Both the position numbers and the translations under genes were made by a program. This document shows positions 1-8,536 of a DNA stretch of 64,000 nucleotides, piece after piece. How positions within the stretch are numbered: position 1 is the first letter of the stretch; each line of letters starts with the position of its first letter. The notes beneath the pieces were generated by a model. The model ran no database searches. It saw only the letters and a list, made by a program, of their open reading frames with translations, and was not told where the DNA came from. The stretch is from JAWKWH01 sp963669285 (GTDB lineage Bacteria > Pseudomonadota > Alphaproteobacteria > Rhizobiales > Rhizobiaceae). The stretch lies in contig CAXXSI010000025.1 in the NCBI GenBank assembly GCA_963669285.2, positions 81,837-145,836 on the forward strand, in the 5' to 3' direction.

Positions 1-351
1 CACGGGCTTAGCGAATTGGAAGCACGAACCGATCGGGTGGTCATCCTCAACCGCGGTAGCGTCGTCGCCGATGCGCCGCTTGATGAACTGCAGGCAGCAT
101 CGAAGGCACCGCTTCGCATCCGCATCAAGGCCCGGTCTGACAGCGTCGATCGCGTCTCGTCCGAACTGGGCGGTCGGCGCCTCAACGGCCAGTCGGTCGA
201 GCTGTTGTGTCCGGTGCGGGAGAAAATGGCACAGCTTGCCGCAATCAGTGCGCTCGGCTCACTCGTAACCGATTTCGACGTCACGCAACCTACTCTCGAT
301 GATGTCTATCGCCATTTCTCCGAGGACGCCCGCAGGGAGGCTGAATCATGA
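1..351 (+). CDS. nosF: NosF, copper-processing ABC ATPase (C-terminal part)
   Basis: This is the last 116 codons of an ABC ATPase whose 5' end lies outside the window. Reading from base 1, the first residue is the His of HGLSELEART, which fits the H-loop (switch histidine) region seen in NosF. The Walker and signature motifs must therefore be upstream. The stop overlaps the nosY start (ATGA). In the family, NosF powers the NosFY transporter, thought to export a sulfur compound used to assemble the Cu-S sites of nitrous-oxide reductase NosZ. The order nosF-Y-L-X that follows makes the assignment secure even though only the end is visible. Confidence 0.88.
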   Translation, partial: HGLSELEARTDRVVILNRGSVVADAPLDELQAASKAPLRIRIKARSDSVDRVSSELGGRRLNGQSVELLCPVREKMAQLAAISALGSLVTDFDVTQPTLDDVYRHFSEDARREAES

Positions 352-1169
352 TCCGGTCGATACTCGCCATCGCCGCAAATGAAATCCGCCTCGGTCGGCG
401 CAATCGCTGGATATTGCTTTGCGCGTCAGCATTGACGGTATTCGCACTGGTATTGGGTTTTATTGGTGCGGGTCCAACCGGTACGGTCAAGGTTGATCCG
501 CTAACCGTGACCGTTGCCAATCTCGCCACGCTCTCCGTTTACCTGGTTCCGCTCATGGCGCTGCTGTTGTCGTTCGACACCATCGCCGGCGAAGTCGAAC
601 GCGGCACGATCCAACTTGTCCTGGCAAGCCCGGTGTCGAGGTCCGCCCTGATTGCCGGCAAGTTTCTCGGCCACGTATCCGTACTGGCATTTGCAATCCT
701 CATCGGATTCGGCCTGACGGGTGGTGTTATCTATTTTGTAGCAGGCGGTGCGCCCGAAGGCGTTGCCGGTCTGGCGCGCCTGACATCGACCAGCATAGCG
801 CTCGGCGCTGCTTTTCTGGCGATCGGCTATATCGCCAGTGCCGTCACCCGTCAGAGCGGAACCGCGGCGGCGCTGGCCGTCGGTATCTGGCTGCTTGCCG
901 TCGTGCTCTATGATCTCGCCCTGTTCGGTGCATTGGTTGCGGACGCGGAAGGCCTGTTCGCCAAGACGATATTTCCGTGGCTGCTGATCATCAATCCGGC
1001 CGACGCTTTCCGGCTGTTCAATATGTCGTTGCTCGAGACGGGTTCGGGCATCTCAGATATTGCCGAAGCACTACCCTTCCCCGCCTGGGCGGGTCTGTTC
1101 AGCCTGGCGTTCTGGACCGTGGCCGCAATCTCGCTGTCTGCATTACTCCTGAAGAGGCTGGAGCCATGA
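348..1169 (+). CDS. nosY: NosY, ABC transporter permease for nitrous-oxide reductase maturation
   Basis: This is a 273-residue integral membrane protein, the usual NosY size. It has about six hydrophobic segments and the pattern FDTIAGEVERGTIQLVLA near residues 79-96, typical of ABC-2 type permeases. The start ATG shares bases with the nosF stop, and its own stop overlaps the nosL start, so the genes are translationally coupled. In the family, NosY forms the membrane channel with NosF and works with periplasmic NosD to supply sulfur for the copper sites of NosZ. The identification rests on both family pattern and operon order. Confidence 0.9.
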   Translation: MIRSILAIAANEIRLGRRNRWILLCASALTVFALVLGFIGAGPTGTVKVDPLTVTVANLATLSVYLVPLMALLLSFDTIAGEVERGTIQLVLASPVSRSALIAGKFLGHVSVLAFAILIGFGLTGGVIYFVAGGAPEGVAGLARLTSTSIALGAAFLAIGYIASAVTRQSGTAAALAVGIWLLAVVLYDLALFGALVADAEGLFAKTIFPWLLIINPADAFRLFNMSLLETGSGISDIAEALPFPAWAGLFSLAFWTVAAISLSALLLKRLEP

Positions 1170-1732
1170 TCAAACGCATTTTCATCATCGCGATAGCGAT
1201 GTTCGCGCTGGCATCCTGCCAGGAGAGTGAGGTCAAATCGACTCCGCAAGCTGTGGCAATGACAGAGGAAGCGTTGGGGCATTATTGCCAAATGAACCTG
1301 ATCGAACACGAGGGACCGATGGCACAGATTCATCTGACCAGGCTCCAACATCCGATCTGGTTCAGCCAGGTGCGCGATGCGGTCGCATTCACCAAATTGC
1401 CTGAAGAGACCGAAGAAATCGCCGCCATCTATGTCAGCGACATGGGTAAGGCTCCGAGTTGGGCAAGGCCGGGCAATGACAATTGGATAGATGCCACCGA
1501 AGCCTGGTTCGTAATCGGCAGCAAGATTCGCGGAGGCATGGGTGCACCGGAGGTCGTTCCTTTTGCCGACAAGGCAGCAGCCGCACAATTTGCCGAAACC
1601 AATGGCGGTGACATTGTTCGTTTGGCCGATATCCCCGATGCCTACGTCCTTGCACCGGTGGAGGTTGTGACGGACCAAGGCGATACGCACACCCGTGACA
1701 CCGACGAGCCGGGAGGCAATGCGACGCAATGA
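1166..1732 (+). CDS. nosL: NosL, outer-membrane/periplasmic copper lipoprotein
   Basis: This is a 188-residue lipoprotein. The N-terminus MIKRIFIIAIAMFALASCQ is a lipoprotein signal with lipobox LASC, so mature Cys is residue 18. I chose the ATG at 1166 because it overlaps the nosY stop and begins the signal peptide exactly; the frame is open further upstream but without a signal. Met and His residues suited to Cu(I) occur in EGPMAQIHLTR. NosL is a Cu(I) chaperone delivering copper to apo-NosZ in the periplasm. It ends with an ATGA overlap into nosX. Confidence 0.9.
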   Translation: MIKRIFIIAIAMFALASCQESEVKSTPQAVAMTEEALGHYCQMNLIEHEGPMAQIHLTRLQHPIWFSQVRDAVAFTKLPEETEEIAAIYVSDMGKAPSWARPGNDNWIDATEAWFVIGSKIRGGMGAPEVVPFADKAAAAQFAETNGGDIVRLADIPDAYVLAPVEVVTDQGDTHTRDTDEPGGNATQ

Positions 1733-2685
1733 CCATCTCCCGCCGACGTTTCATCGCGATATCCGCTGCGGCAGCGTTTGCGCCCGGTCGCGCAATCAGC
1801 GCAGAAAAACAACCGCTTCGTTGGACCGGAACCGCTCTGGGTGCCAGGGCATCGCTGACGGTCATCGGCATGGAAGATCGCCGGTTCGCACGATTGATCG
1901 ATACGGTTACTGCCGAGATCAATCGGCTGGAAAACGTCTTCAGCCTTTACCGAAACGACAGCGTTCTGGCCAGCCTCAACACTTATGGCCGATTGGACAA
2001 TCCTCCAGCCGACATGGTCCGGCTGTTGTCACTTGCCGCATCGGTCAACCGGTCGAGCGGCGGCGCATTCGATCCGACTGTCCAACCATTATGGCGTGCC
2101 TACGCGGATGCCGACGGCAATCCGGAGGCTGAAGCGTTGCAGCGAGCGCGAAAACTCACCGGCTGGGACAAGGTTCGATTCGACAGCAACGCCGTCTCCT
2201 ATCGCGCTCCGGGCATGGCGATGACGTTGAACGGCATTGCCCAAGGTTACATCACCGACCGCATCGCCGATTTATTGCGCGCAAATGGCCTGCGAAACGT
2301 GCTGGTTTCGGCCGGGGAGATTGCAGCCCTCGGCGAGCGCCGGCGCGGAATGCCCTGGCGTGTCGGTGTTACCGATATCGAAGACCGCGCTGCGGAAGAA
2401 ACCGTACAACTGCGCGACAATGCGATCGCAACCTCCTCGCAATCCGGAATGCGGTTTGGAACCGGTACAAATGCCGGGCACATTCTGGATCCACGCACCG
2501 GCCTTCCGGTCGATTTTTGGCGACGGGTTTCGGTGATCAATCCTTCCGCGGCAATCGCCGATGGCTTGTCGACGGCATTTTGCGCGATGAGCAAACCCGA
2601 AATCTCGCAGGCGCTTTCCCGTTTTCGCGGAACGCGCCTGATCGCCATCGATCAGTCCGGCGAGCGATTTACCGACAGATCCTGA
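1729..2685 (+). CDS. nosX: NosX, ApbE-family FAD:protein FMN transferase
   Basis: This 318-residue protein begins with a twin-arginine signal (SRRRFIAISAAAAFA), so it is exported folded by Tat. The body matches ApbE flavin transferases: residues around SGGAFDPTVQPLW, LNGIAQGYITDRIADLL and GHILDPRTG are the conserved FAD/Mg-binding and substrate blocks. In alphaproteobacterial nos clusters, NosX attaches FMN covalently to NosR, the membrane flavoprotein that feeds electrons to NosZ. The start overlaps the nosL stop by ATGA. It is the last gene of the nos operon; a 232-base gap follows. Confidence 0.88.
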   Translation: MTISRRRFIAISAAAAFAPGRAISAEKQPLRWTGTALGARASLTVIGMEDRRFARLIDTVTAEINRLENVFSLYRNDSVLASLNTYGRLDNPPADMVRLLSLAASVNRSSGGAFDPTVQPLWRAYADADGNPEAEALQRARKLTGWDKVRFDSNAVSYRAPGMAMTLNGIAQGYITDRIADLLRANGLRNVLVSAGEIAALGERRRGMPWRVGVTDIEDRAAEETVQLRDNAIATSSQSGMRFGTGTNAGHILDPRTGLPVDFWRRVSVINPSAAIADGLSTAFCAMSKPEISQALSRFRGTRLIAIDQSGERFTDRS

Positions 2686-2917
2686 ACCCGCAAAACCGTC
2701 GATTTAACCCGAGACTGACGCTGGAGCCGTTTTGACAGTTTGCTGTTCAGCCGGCTGGTACACTCCTTTTTGAGCACGCCGAACTCGAAATCTCTTGCCC
2801 TGGCGACAGAAGAGGGCAATACGCTTTTTGGCTCCGGGACTGGTCTATTGGCCATGGTCGGATATCATCGCTCGAACTGGAACCGAGAAACGTGGTCAAA
2901 ATGCCGAAGGCAGCGCC

Positions 2918-3619
2918 ATGACATCGTTGGACCCCACCCTGGTCTCCGATCTGCCGCTATTTGCGGATTTCGATCACGATGCGCTGGTCGCAATTCTCGA
3001 TAAGGCCCGCTCAAACCTGATCGAGAAAGGCGATCATGTCTTTTCGCAGGACCAGAAAGCACAGACTTTCTATCTGCTGCTTGATGGATATGTGAGGGTT
3101 GAACAGGCGCTGCCAAACGGCGACGTGATTGTCGTCCGTTATGCATCAGCAGGTGAATTGCTTGGCATCGCTCCGGCTTTGGGGCGCAAGACCTATCCGG
3201 CCAATTCGGTTGCCGTGGTTGATTGCGTAGTATTGGGTTGGCCGGTCGGCATTTGGCCGCAAATCGTCGGCAATTATCCATCATTCGCGGAAGGAGTGGG
3301 TCACGCAATTGGCGATCGGCTACAGGAGGCCCACGAACGAATCGCGGAAATGGCGACTGAACAGGTCCAGCAACGCATCGCCAATGCGCTGATGAGGTTG
3401 GCCAATCAGACCGGCAAGAAAACCGCCGACAGCATTCTCATCGATTTTCCGATTTCGCGACAGGACCTGTCCGACATGACCGGAACGACACTTCACACCG
3501 TATCGCGTACGCTCAGCAGTTGGGAAAAACTGGGAATAGTGCGTAGTGGACGAAAAAAGATCGAAATCCTCTCCGGCCACGAATTGGTTCTCATCGCCAA
3601 TGGCCGGGCAAAGGATTGA
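2918..3619 (+). CDS. Crp/Fnr-family regulator, NnrR/DNR type
   Basis: This 233-residue regulator has a cyclic-nucleotide-type sensor domain (residues about 10-130), a dimer helix, and a C-terminal winged helix with recognition segment TTLHTVSRTLSSWE. The recognition helix has H..SR rather than the E..SR of FNR, a pattern seen in nitric-oxide-responsive NnrR proteins. Only one Cys is present, so it cannot hold an FNR-type [4Fe-4S] cluster. I chose the ATG at 2918 because GAAGG lies 7 bases upstream. Its position directly after nosX suggests it controls denitrification genes in response to NO, but this is inferred. It is convergent with the next gene. Confidence 0.75.
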   Translation: MTSLDPTLVSDLPLFADFDHDALVAILDKARSNLIEKGDHVFSQDQKAQTFYLLLDGYVRVEQALPNGDVIVVRYASAGELLGIAPALGRKTYPANSVAVVDCVVLGWPVGIWPQIVGNYPSFAEGVGHAIGDRLQEAHERIAEMATEQVQQRIANALMRLANQTGKKTADSILIDFPISRQDLSDMTGTTLHTVSRTLSSWEKLGIVRSGRKKIEILSGHELVLIANGRAKD

Positions 3620-3678
3620 ATGGATATTCGCGATGCGCGACGGATGGCGTCGTTCATCTTTGGATGGATGGAGCAGTG

Positions 3679-3885
3679 CTAGCCGGACTGTGCTGCAATA
3701 TCGCGAACAATCTCGTCTTCATCAACGCCGTGAAGCTCGGCTGCATCGCGCAGGTTGTGAAATGGCGCCAGCGTACAGCCCACACAGTGGATGTCATGCC
3801 GGATGAAAACCCTGATCGAGGCAGGCCATTGCTGCATCAACTGATCCAGCGGTAGGTTTCGGTCAATATCGCTTTCGCTCGTCAT
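3679..3885 (-). CDS. DUF1858 small redox-type protein
   Basis: This 68-residue protein is one DUF1858 domain, with the diagnostic core HDIHCVGCTLAPFHNLRDAA containing a CxxC pair. Members are called hybrid-cluster-protein-associated redox disulfide domains, occur near nitrogen-oxide and Fe-S genes, and have no settled biochemical role. I used the ATG at 3885; an in-frame start at 3954 has no ribosome-binding site either. It lies 171 bases downstream of the UnbV-like gene on the same strand and could share its transcript. It is also convergent with the NnrR-like regulator, which fits a nitrosative-stress context. Confidence 0.7.
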   Translation of the reverse strand: MTSESDIDRNLPLDQLMQQWPASIRVFIRHDIHCVGCTLAPFHNLRDAAELHGVDEDEIVRDIAAQSG

Positions 3886-4056
3886 TACGCATCGCCGTGT
3901 CGGACAATGCCAGATTGCAATGACGGGACTTGCCGTGTCGTTGCTCGGGCTCAACTAACTGGCAATCACGGTTCACCGTGAACTGCATCGGCAAACCGGT
4001 TATCGACAGAAACAGGAGAACCGTAAGACCCTGGTTTCACGTCAATTTGGTGCGAA

Positions 4057-5709
4057 TTATCCGCCCGACGGCGGATACCAGTACCGCGGCTCCGCCATAT
4101 CCTTTTCGATCACAATGAAATTGTTGGCAAAGACGCGAAAAGGCGCGCTCCAATCTCCGGACGGCCAACGAATGCGGATCTCGGCGCGCTCGGCCACGCC
4201 CAGACCGACATGCGTCATACCGATATGGCCGGATGCATGTCCGCCGCCGACCTGCACCGTTCTTGTGCGCGTTTCGTTACCGGTCTTGACCGATATCAGT
4301 GCGCCGACCGCATCGCGGTTTGCACTCCTTTGGCGTAACTCGATGGCCAGCCAGTTTCCCATGGCGCGGGTAGTGTCGTCGGATCGCGCTCCCGTGTTGC
4401 GGAACAGACTGATGGGTTCGTCGCGGTTGACGACAAGCAAATCGAGCATGCCGTCGCGGTTGAAATCTTCTATAACCGCGCCCCTGCCCCGACGTCGCAA
4501 TGCAATACCGGCCGGTTCGCCGACCTCGGTGAATTTGCCGGAAGCGCGGCCAAGCAGCAGATTATCGGGATCGTAAGCGGCGAAATCCGGCATGCGTTCA
4601 ACATTGCCCTTGGCAATAAACAGATCGAGCCGGCCATCATTGTTGAAGTCGGCAAACTCGCTGTGCCATCCGGTGGAGGGCTTGATATCGCCGCCAGTGT
4701 ATGGCCGATGGGCCGTGGCGCCCGTTTCCAGCGCAATATCGCGATAAACCGGCCGACCGATGTCGGCATCCTCATCGAGCTTTTGCAGTTTTGTATCGCC
4801 CATCGACGTCAGTGCATATTCGGGAAAACCGTCCGCATCCAGATCGGCTTCAGCAATGCCCATGCCCCAGATGGCCAGGTGTTTCCAACCGTCGGCAGTG
4901 CGGTAGGGCCGCGCCGGGCGGCCGGGATCCACACGCCACAACTGCTCTTGCCCGCCACGATGGTATTGCCGGTCATTGGTGATTCTGAGCGAAGGTGTTC
5001 CCGAGCGGTTCCAATCGGTGAACAGCACAGACAGCGCGCAATATCCGGGGGTGAGCCGTTCGGGCTCCGAGTAATCCGCAACCGCGGACGACCGGGGGCG
5101 CATCAGCACATTGTCGTGGCATGTTCCCCACGGCGTACCGGGTGCAGACCTGTCAACATAATTGCCAAATGCCAGCGTGGGGAATTTCTCACCCTGTTCG
5201 AAAGTCGCCGAAAACGAGGTCGTCCATGCCGATCCGCCGTCAAAGGACATCTCGCGATTTGCCAGCTCAAACGTGCAGTCGGGGCCGCCCTTCAGCACAT
5301 GATTTTCGCCGACCCTCAAGACAACCAGGTCCTTGTGGCCGTCGTTGTCGACGTCGATGGCATAAAAACCCGACACCATTTTCCTTGTCGCGGCCGGGAT
5401 GCGTGTGCTGGCATCATCAAATTTCAGCGCGCCGCCAGTGTCGCTGCGGTTGATGTATAGCTTCGCCGGCTCGGAACCGCCGGCTATCGCCAGATCGGCA
5501 AACCGGTCGCCGTTACAGTCAAAAGCGACAGCGCCGCCGCCAACAAAGAACTCCCACGGCCCGGTGTACCGGTGTGAAATTCCGGCCGCTTCGGCTTGCT
5601 CAACCATGACCGGAACATCGATCGCCGGCATGTTCTCACCGGCAAATGTCACCACCGGAAAACTAGACAGGCAAATCAACAAAGCCGGCGAAATAAAGTG
5701 AATTCTCAT
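4057..5709 (-). CDS. FG-GAP/VCBS repeat protein with ASPIC/UnbV C-terminal domain (CRTAC1-like)
   Basis: This 550-residue exported protein has a Sec signal at residues 1-23 (ending TFAGEN). It contains several calcium-loop repeats of the FG-GAP type, for example FDCNGDRFADLAIAGG, DVDNDGHKDLVVL, DFNNDGRLDLFIAKG and DFNRDGMLDLLVVN, which predict a beta-propeller. The last about 85 residues match the ASPIC/UnbV domain (VGALISVKTG ... VRWPSG-like IRIRWPSGDW). No CxxCH motif is present. Its start overlaps the stop of the di-heme oxidoreductase gene by ATGA, so the two are translated together and probably act together in the periplasm. The molecular function is unknown. Confidence 0.82.
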   Translation of the reverse strand: MRIHFISPALLICLSSFPVVTFAGENMPAIDVPVMVEQAEAAGISHRYTGPWEFFVGGGAVAFDCNGDRFADLAIAGGSEPAKLYINRSDTGGALKFDDASTRIPAATRKMVSGFYAIDVDNDGHKDLVVLRVGENHVLKGGPDCTFELANREMSFDGGSAWTTSFSATFEQGEKFPTLAFGNYVDRSAPGTPWGTCHDNVLMRPRSSAVADYSEPERLTPGYCALSVLFTDWNRSGTPSLRITNDRQYHRGGQEQLWRVDPGRPARPYRTADGWKHLAIWGMGIAEADLDADGFPEYALTSMGDTKLQKLDEDADIGRPVYRDIALETGATAHRPYTGGDIKPSTGWHSEFADFNNDGRLDLFIAKGNVERMPDFAAYDPDNLLLGRASGKFTEVGEPAGIALRRRGRGAVIEDFNRDGMLDLLVVNRDEPISLFRNTGARSDDTTRAMGNWLAIELRQRSANRDAVGALISVKTGNETRTRTVQVGGGHASGHIGMTHVGLGVAERAEIRIRWPSGDWSAPFRVFANNFIVIEKDMAEPRYWYPPSGG

Positions 5710-7136
5710 TCTTCGATCACCAGCGTTTTGAGAAATGCGATCATCGCGCTTCGATCGCCATCATTTGCCTCGACATAGGCATCGCGGCTTTGCCTTGCCT
5801 CGCCGCCGTGCGCGCGTATCACCTCGTCGAGAGTCGTCATATCGCCACGGTGGCCATAAGGGGCGGTCGACCCCACCCCCCACAATTCGGCCGTTTGAAA
5901 TACGTTGCGCTCGATAAAACGCTGCGACAGCAATTCATTGCCAAGTGCAGAAACCTGCAGATCCGTCATGTTGTGCCGCTTCAGATCGGCAAACAGGGGA
6001 ACCAGATAGTCGCCGTTTTCATCCCGCTCCAGCCCGGCAAGCCAATCCAGCAGCGCCAGATCATATACCGACGCCTCGCCCGCCTCGTGGCTCCTGAGCG
6101 TGCCCGCCATGTCGTGAGGGCCCGGATCGGAAAACTGCACACTGCTCAGTGGCAGCGCCCGGATATGACAGGAAGAGCATCGATATTGATCAAAGAGTTC
6201 GCTGCCACGTGCGGCGGCTTCGATCCAGGCGGACGTTTCCGGTTCGCTTCGAACCGGTGGTTTCCGCGTTGCCTGCCATGCAACGAGCGCCGAAACATCG
6301 CCGTCGCTGATCTCTGTTTCCACACCGTCTTCATCAAAGTCCGCATCGTCGGTCCAGCGCGCGCCGAAACGTTCCACGGCTTGCATACCATGGTGGTGGT
6401 TGAGGGCATTGATCGTGAACTGCCGGAGCGACGTCATCACGCCTTTCTGGCCAAAGGGACGGATGACAAGGTCGGGATCAACGCCATCGATTGCCGCCGG
6501 ATCTACCGTCCCATCGGGATAAGCGGTCAATCGGCCAAAACCGACACCCTTTGCCGAAAGCCTGGCCTCAACCGGCGCACCGGAGCTTCTTGCCTTATTC
6601 AAAGCCTCGTGCCGCTGCATGTGCAATTGTGACGTCATTTCGCGGGCCAGCAGTTCAACCAGTCCCGAGCCCATAAGATGGTTGGTGTTTCGTTCGTTGG
6701 AAAACTGTTGATCGGTGGTGTCGAGATCCGGAAACGTAAAACCCTCAGCCACAAAGGCGTTGACGGTGAAATGCCCCGCGCCACCCGCGATCGGATCATT
6801 GTGGCAACTCGAGCACGCATTGGCGTCAAGCCCTGCAATACGCTGAAACGTCCGGGCGGCATGACGTTTTCGCTTTGTCGGAAGTATTGCCTGGGTCGCC
6901 ATGGGTCGGCCTGCACCATCCCGATCGGTGAATTTGGCGGTGAACAACCGTTCTCCCCGTTCCACCAGCGCACGCAGCACCTCGGCATCGAGTTCCCCGG
7001 AATACTCATGACGATCGGTGTGCTGAACAATGGCGCGTTCGCTCCACGCCTCCTGCGCCAACGCCATCGGTAAAGGCGCTATACACTGTGCCAGGATGAA
7101 TGCCGCCGCCGGCCACCAAATCCTACGCAATGGCAT
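5706..7136 (-). CDS. Di-heme c-type oxidoreductase (DHOR/DUF1111 family)
   Basis: This 476-residue periplasmic cytochrome has a Sec signal (WWPAAAFILAQCIAPLPMALA) and two heme c motifs, CSSCHND and CSSCHIR. It ends with the family signature LWGVGSTAPYGHRGDMTTLDEVIRAHGG. The family is called putative di-heme peroxidase or thiol oxidoreductase; substrates are mostly unknown. I chose ATG 7136 because GGAG lies 8 bases upstream; a TTG at 7163 is less likely. The start lies 14 bases inside the end of the upstream ROK regulator gene on the same strand, and the stop overlaps the UnbV-like gene, giving a compact coupled unit. Confidence 0.85.
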   Translation of the reverse strand: MPLRRIWWPAAAFILAQCIAPLPMALAQEAWSERAIVQHTDRHEYSGELDAEVLRALVERGERLFTAKFTDRDGAGRPMATQAILPTKRKRHAARTFQRIAGLDANACSSCHNDPIAGGAGHFTVNAFVAEGFTFPDLDTTDQQFSNERNTNHLMGSGLVELLAREMTSQLHMQRHEALNKARSSGAPVEARLSAKGVGFGRLTAYPDGTVDPAAIDGVDPDLVIRPFGQKGVMTSLRQFTINALNHHHGMQAVERFGARWTDDADFDEDGVETEISDGDVSALVAWQATRKPPVRSEPETSAWIEAAARGSELFDQYRCSSCHIRALPLSSVQFSDPGPHDMAGTLRSHEAGEASVYDLALLDWLAGLERDENGDYLVPLFADLKRHNMTDLQVSALGNELLSQRFIERNVFQTAELWGVGSTAPYGHRGDMTTLDEVIRAHGGEARQSRDAYVEANDGDRSAMIAFLKTLVIEE

Positions 7137-8328
7137 CCAGTTCTCCGCTTCGTTCGAATTCAACCAGGCTCCTGTCGACCACGGTCAGAGCACTGATCGC
7201 ACATCCCTTGTGTATGATCGGCATTTCATCCGGGTAGCATGAAATCTCGATTGTCGACACGAATTCACTGGCAACATTGTCCGCCAATGCTTCGCGAATG
7301 GGTACTTCCAGAAACTCAAACGCCTTCGCTCCTGATCCGATCAGTGCGACCGGAAGCGGATCGGTCAGGGCGAATAGGTTTCCCAGTCCTGTTCCCAGTG
7401 CAGTACCAGCAATCGACAACGCGTTTTTCGCTGAAGCTTTTCCCTTTTGGGCAGCATCAACAATGTCATCGATGTCCATATGTTCTGCGTCGGGATTGGC
7501 GCGTCGGTTGATCGCATAGTCACCCGCATAGGCTTCTATGCAGCCCTTCTTTCCGCAGCGACATTGTTCGCCGCCGGGGATAAAGGTCATGTGACCGAAC
7601 TCCATTCCGGAGCTGCGCGAGCCATTGACCAATTCCCCGTTCCGGAACAGGCCCATGCCGACACCGTAGGAAAGTAAAATCGCGATGAAGTCGGCTGCGA
7701 ATTTGCCCGGTTCCTGCCAATGCAAGGATCGTGCGATCATATCGCAATCGTTCCAAACCCTTGCCGGTACGCCGAAATCGGCTTCCAGCCAACTGGCGAT
7801 CGGCAGATTGCGGTGTCTGGTAATCGGAGACCAGAGCATCGTCTCACCGGCAATGTCGGTTGTGCCCTGCACACCGACAACAATTCGTTTGAGAGGCGCC
7901 CTTCTATCGGACTGTTCCAGGGTCTCCGATACACTTCGTTTCAGCATTCCGCGCAGATCTTCAACGCTCAAAGCGTCGATGTCAGTTTCGATCACATGCT
8001 CAAAAACGATCTTCCCAGCGTAATCGATGACCGAACTCGAAATGCTGTTGCTCTTGAAAACCGCGGACACGACGACCGCCACTGCCGGATTGATGGAAAG
8101 CGCCACTTTGGGGCGCCCGCGCCCGGTTCGGGCCTTCTTGTTAGCGGCCTGATCGCTCAGGATACCCTGATCCACGAGTTCCGACGCAATCGCTGTCACG
8201 GTGGCGGCACTCAGACCGGTTATTTTGGCGATATCGGTTCTTGAGAGATTGCCCGCACGACGAATTGCCGTCATCACGCGATGGCGGTTGCGAACCCGCA
8301 GATCGTCTGATCGGGCGATCATCGTCAT
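7123..8328 (-). CDS. xylR: ROK-family transcriptional repressor of the xylose genes (XylR-like)
   Basis: This 401-residue ROK protein has an N-terminal winged helix (LSRTDIAKITGLSAATVTAI) followed by a sugar-kinase-like fold. The ROK zinc site is present: GHMTFIPGG, then CRCGKKGCIEAYAG. It is divergent from xylF across a 208-base control region, the usual arrangement of alphaproteobacterial XylR, which represses xyl genes until xylose binds. I chose ATG 8328 because AGGAG stands 9 bases upstream; a GTG at 8361 is in frame but has no site. Its 3' end overlaps the start of the di-heme cytochrome gene. Confidence 0.85.
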   Translation of the reverse strand: MTMIARSDDLRVRNRHRVMTAIRRAGNLSRTDIAKITGLSAATVTAIASELVDQGILSDQAANKKARTGRGRPKVALSINPAVAVVVSAVFKSNSISSSVIDYAGKIVFEHVIETDIDALSVEDLRGMLKRSVSETLEQSDRRAPLKRIVVGVQGTTDIAGETMLWSPITRHRNLPIASWLEADFGVPARVWNDCDMIARSLHWQEPGKFAADFIAILLSYGVGMGLFRNGELVNGSRSSGMEFGHMTFIPGGEQCRCGKKGCIEAYAGDYAINRRANPDAEHMDIDDIVDAAQKGKASAKNALSIAGTALGTGLGNLFALTDPLPVALIGSGAKAFEFLEVPIREALADNVASEFVSTIEISCYPDEMPIIHKGCAISALTVVDRSLVEFERSGELDAIA

Positions 8329-8360
8329 ATAAGTCTGCTCCTCACTCCGGGCGATTTTCA

Positions 8361-8440
8361 CCGATCAAGACCGCATTTCGGCGTGATCGGCTATTAATCG
8401 CCGAAACCATCTTGACATATCTCACCGATTGAGTCAGCAT
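8361..8440 (+). promoter_or_regulatory. xylF promoter and candidate XylR operator
   Basis: In the xylR-xylF intergenic region TTGACA (8412-8417) and CAGCAT (8435-8440) are 17 bases apart, giving a good -35 and a weak -10 reading toward xylF. Upstream, CCGATC (8361-8366) and GATCGG (8385-8390) form an inverted repeat that could be part of a repressor site. The assignments are from pattern only. Confidence 0.4.
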
Positions 8441-8536
8441 TTTTTTCGAGGCTCGAATTAAAGGGCTTCCTCGAGACTCCGAAGGTCCGAAGACCGTCGC
8501 GAGGGTAATTCAGAACATCCTTAGGGAGGAATGACG

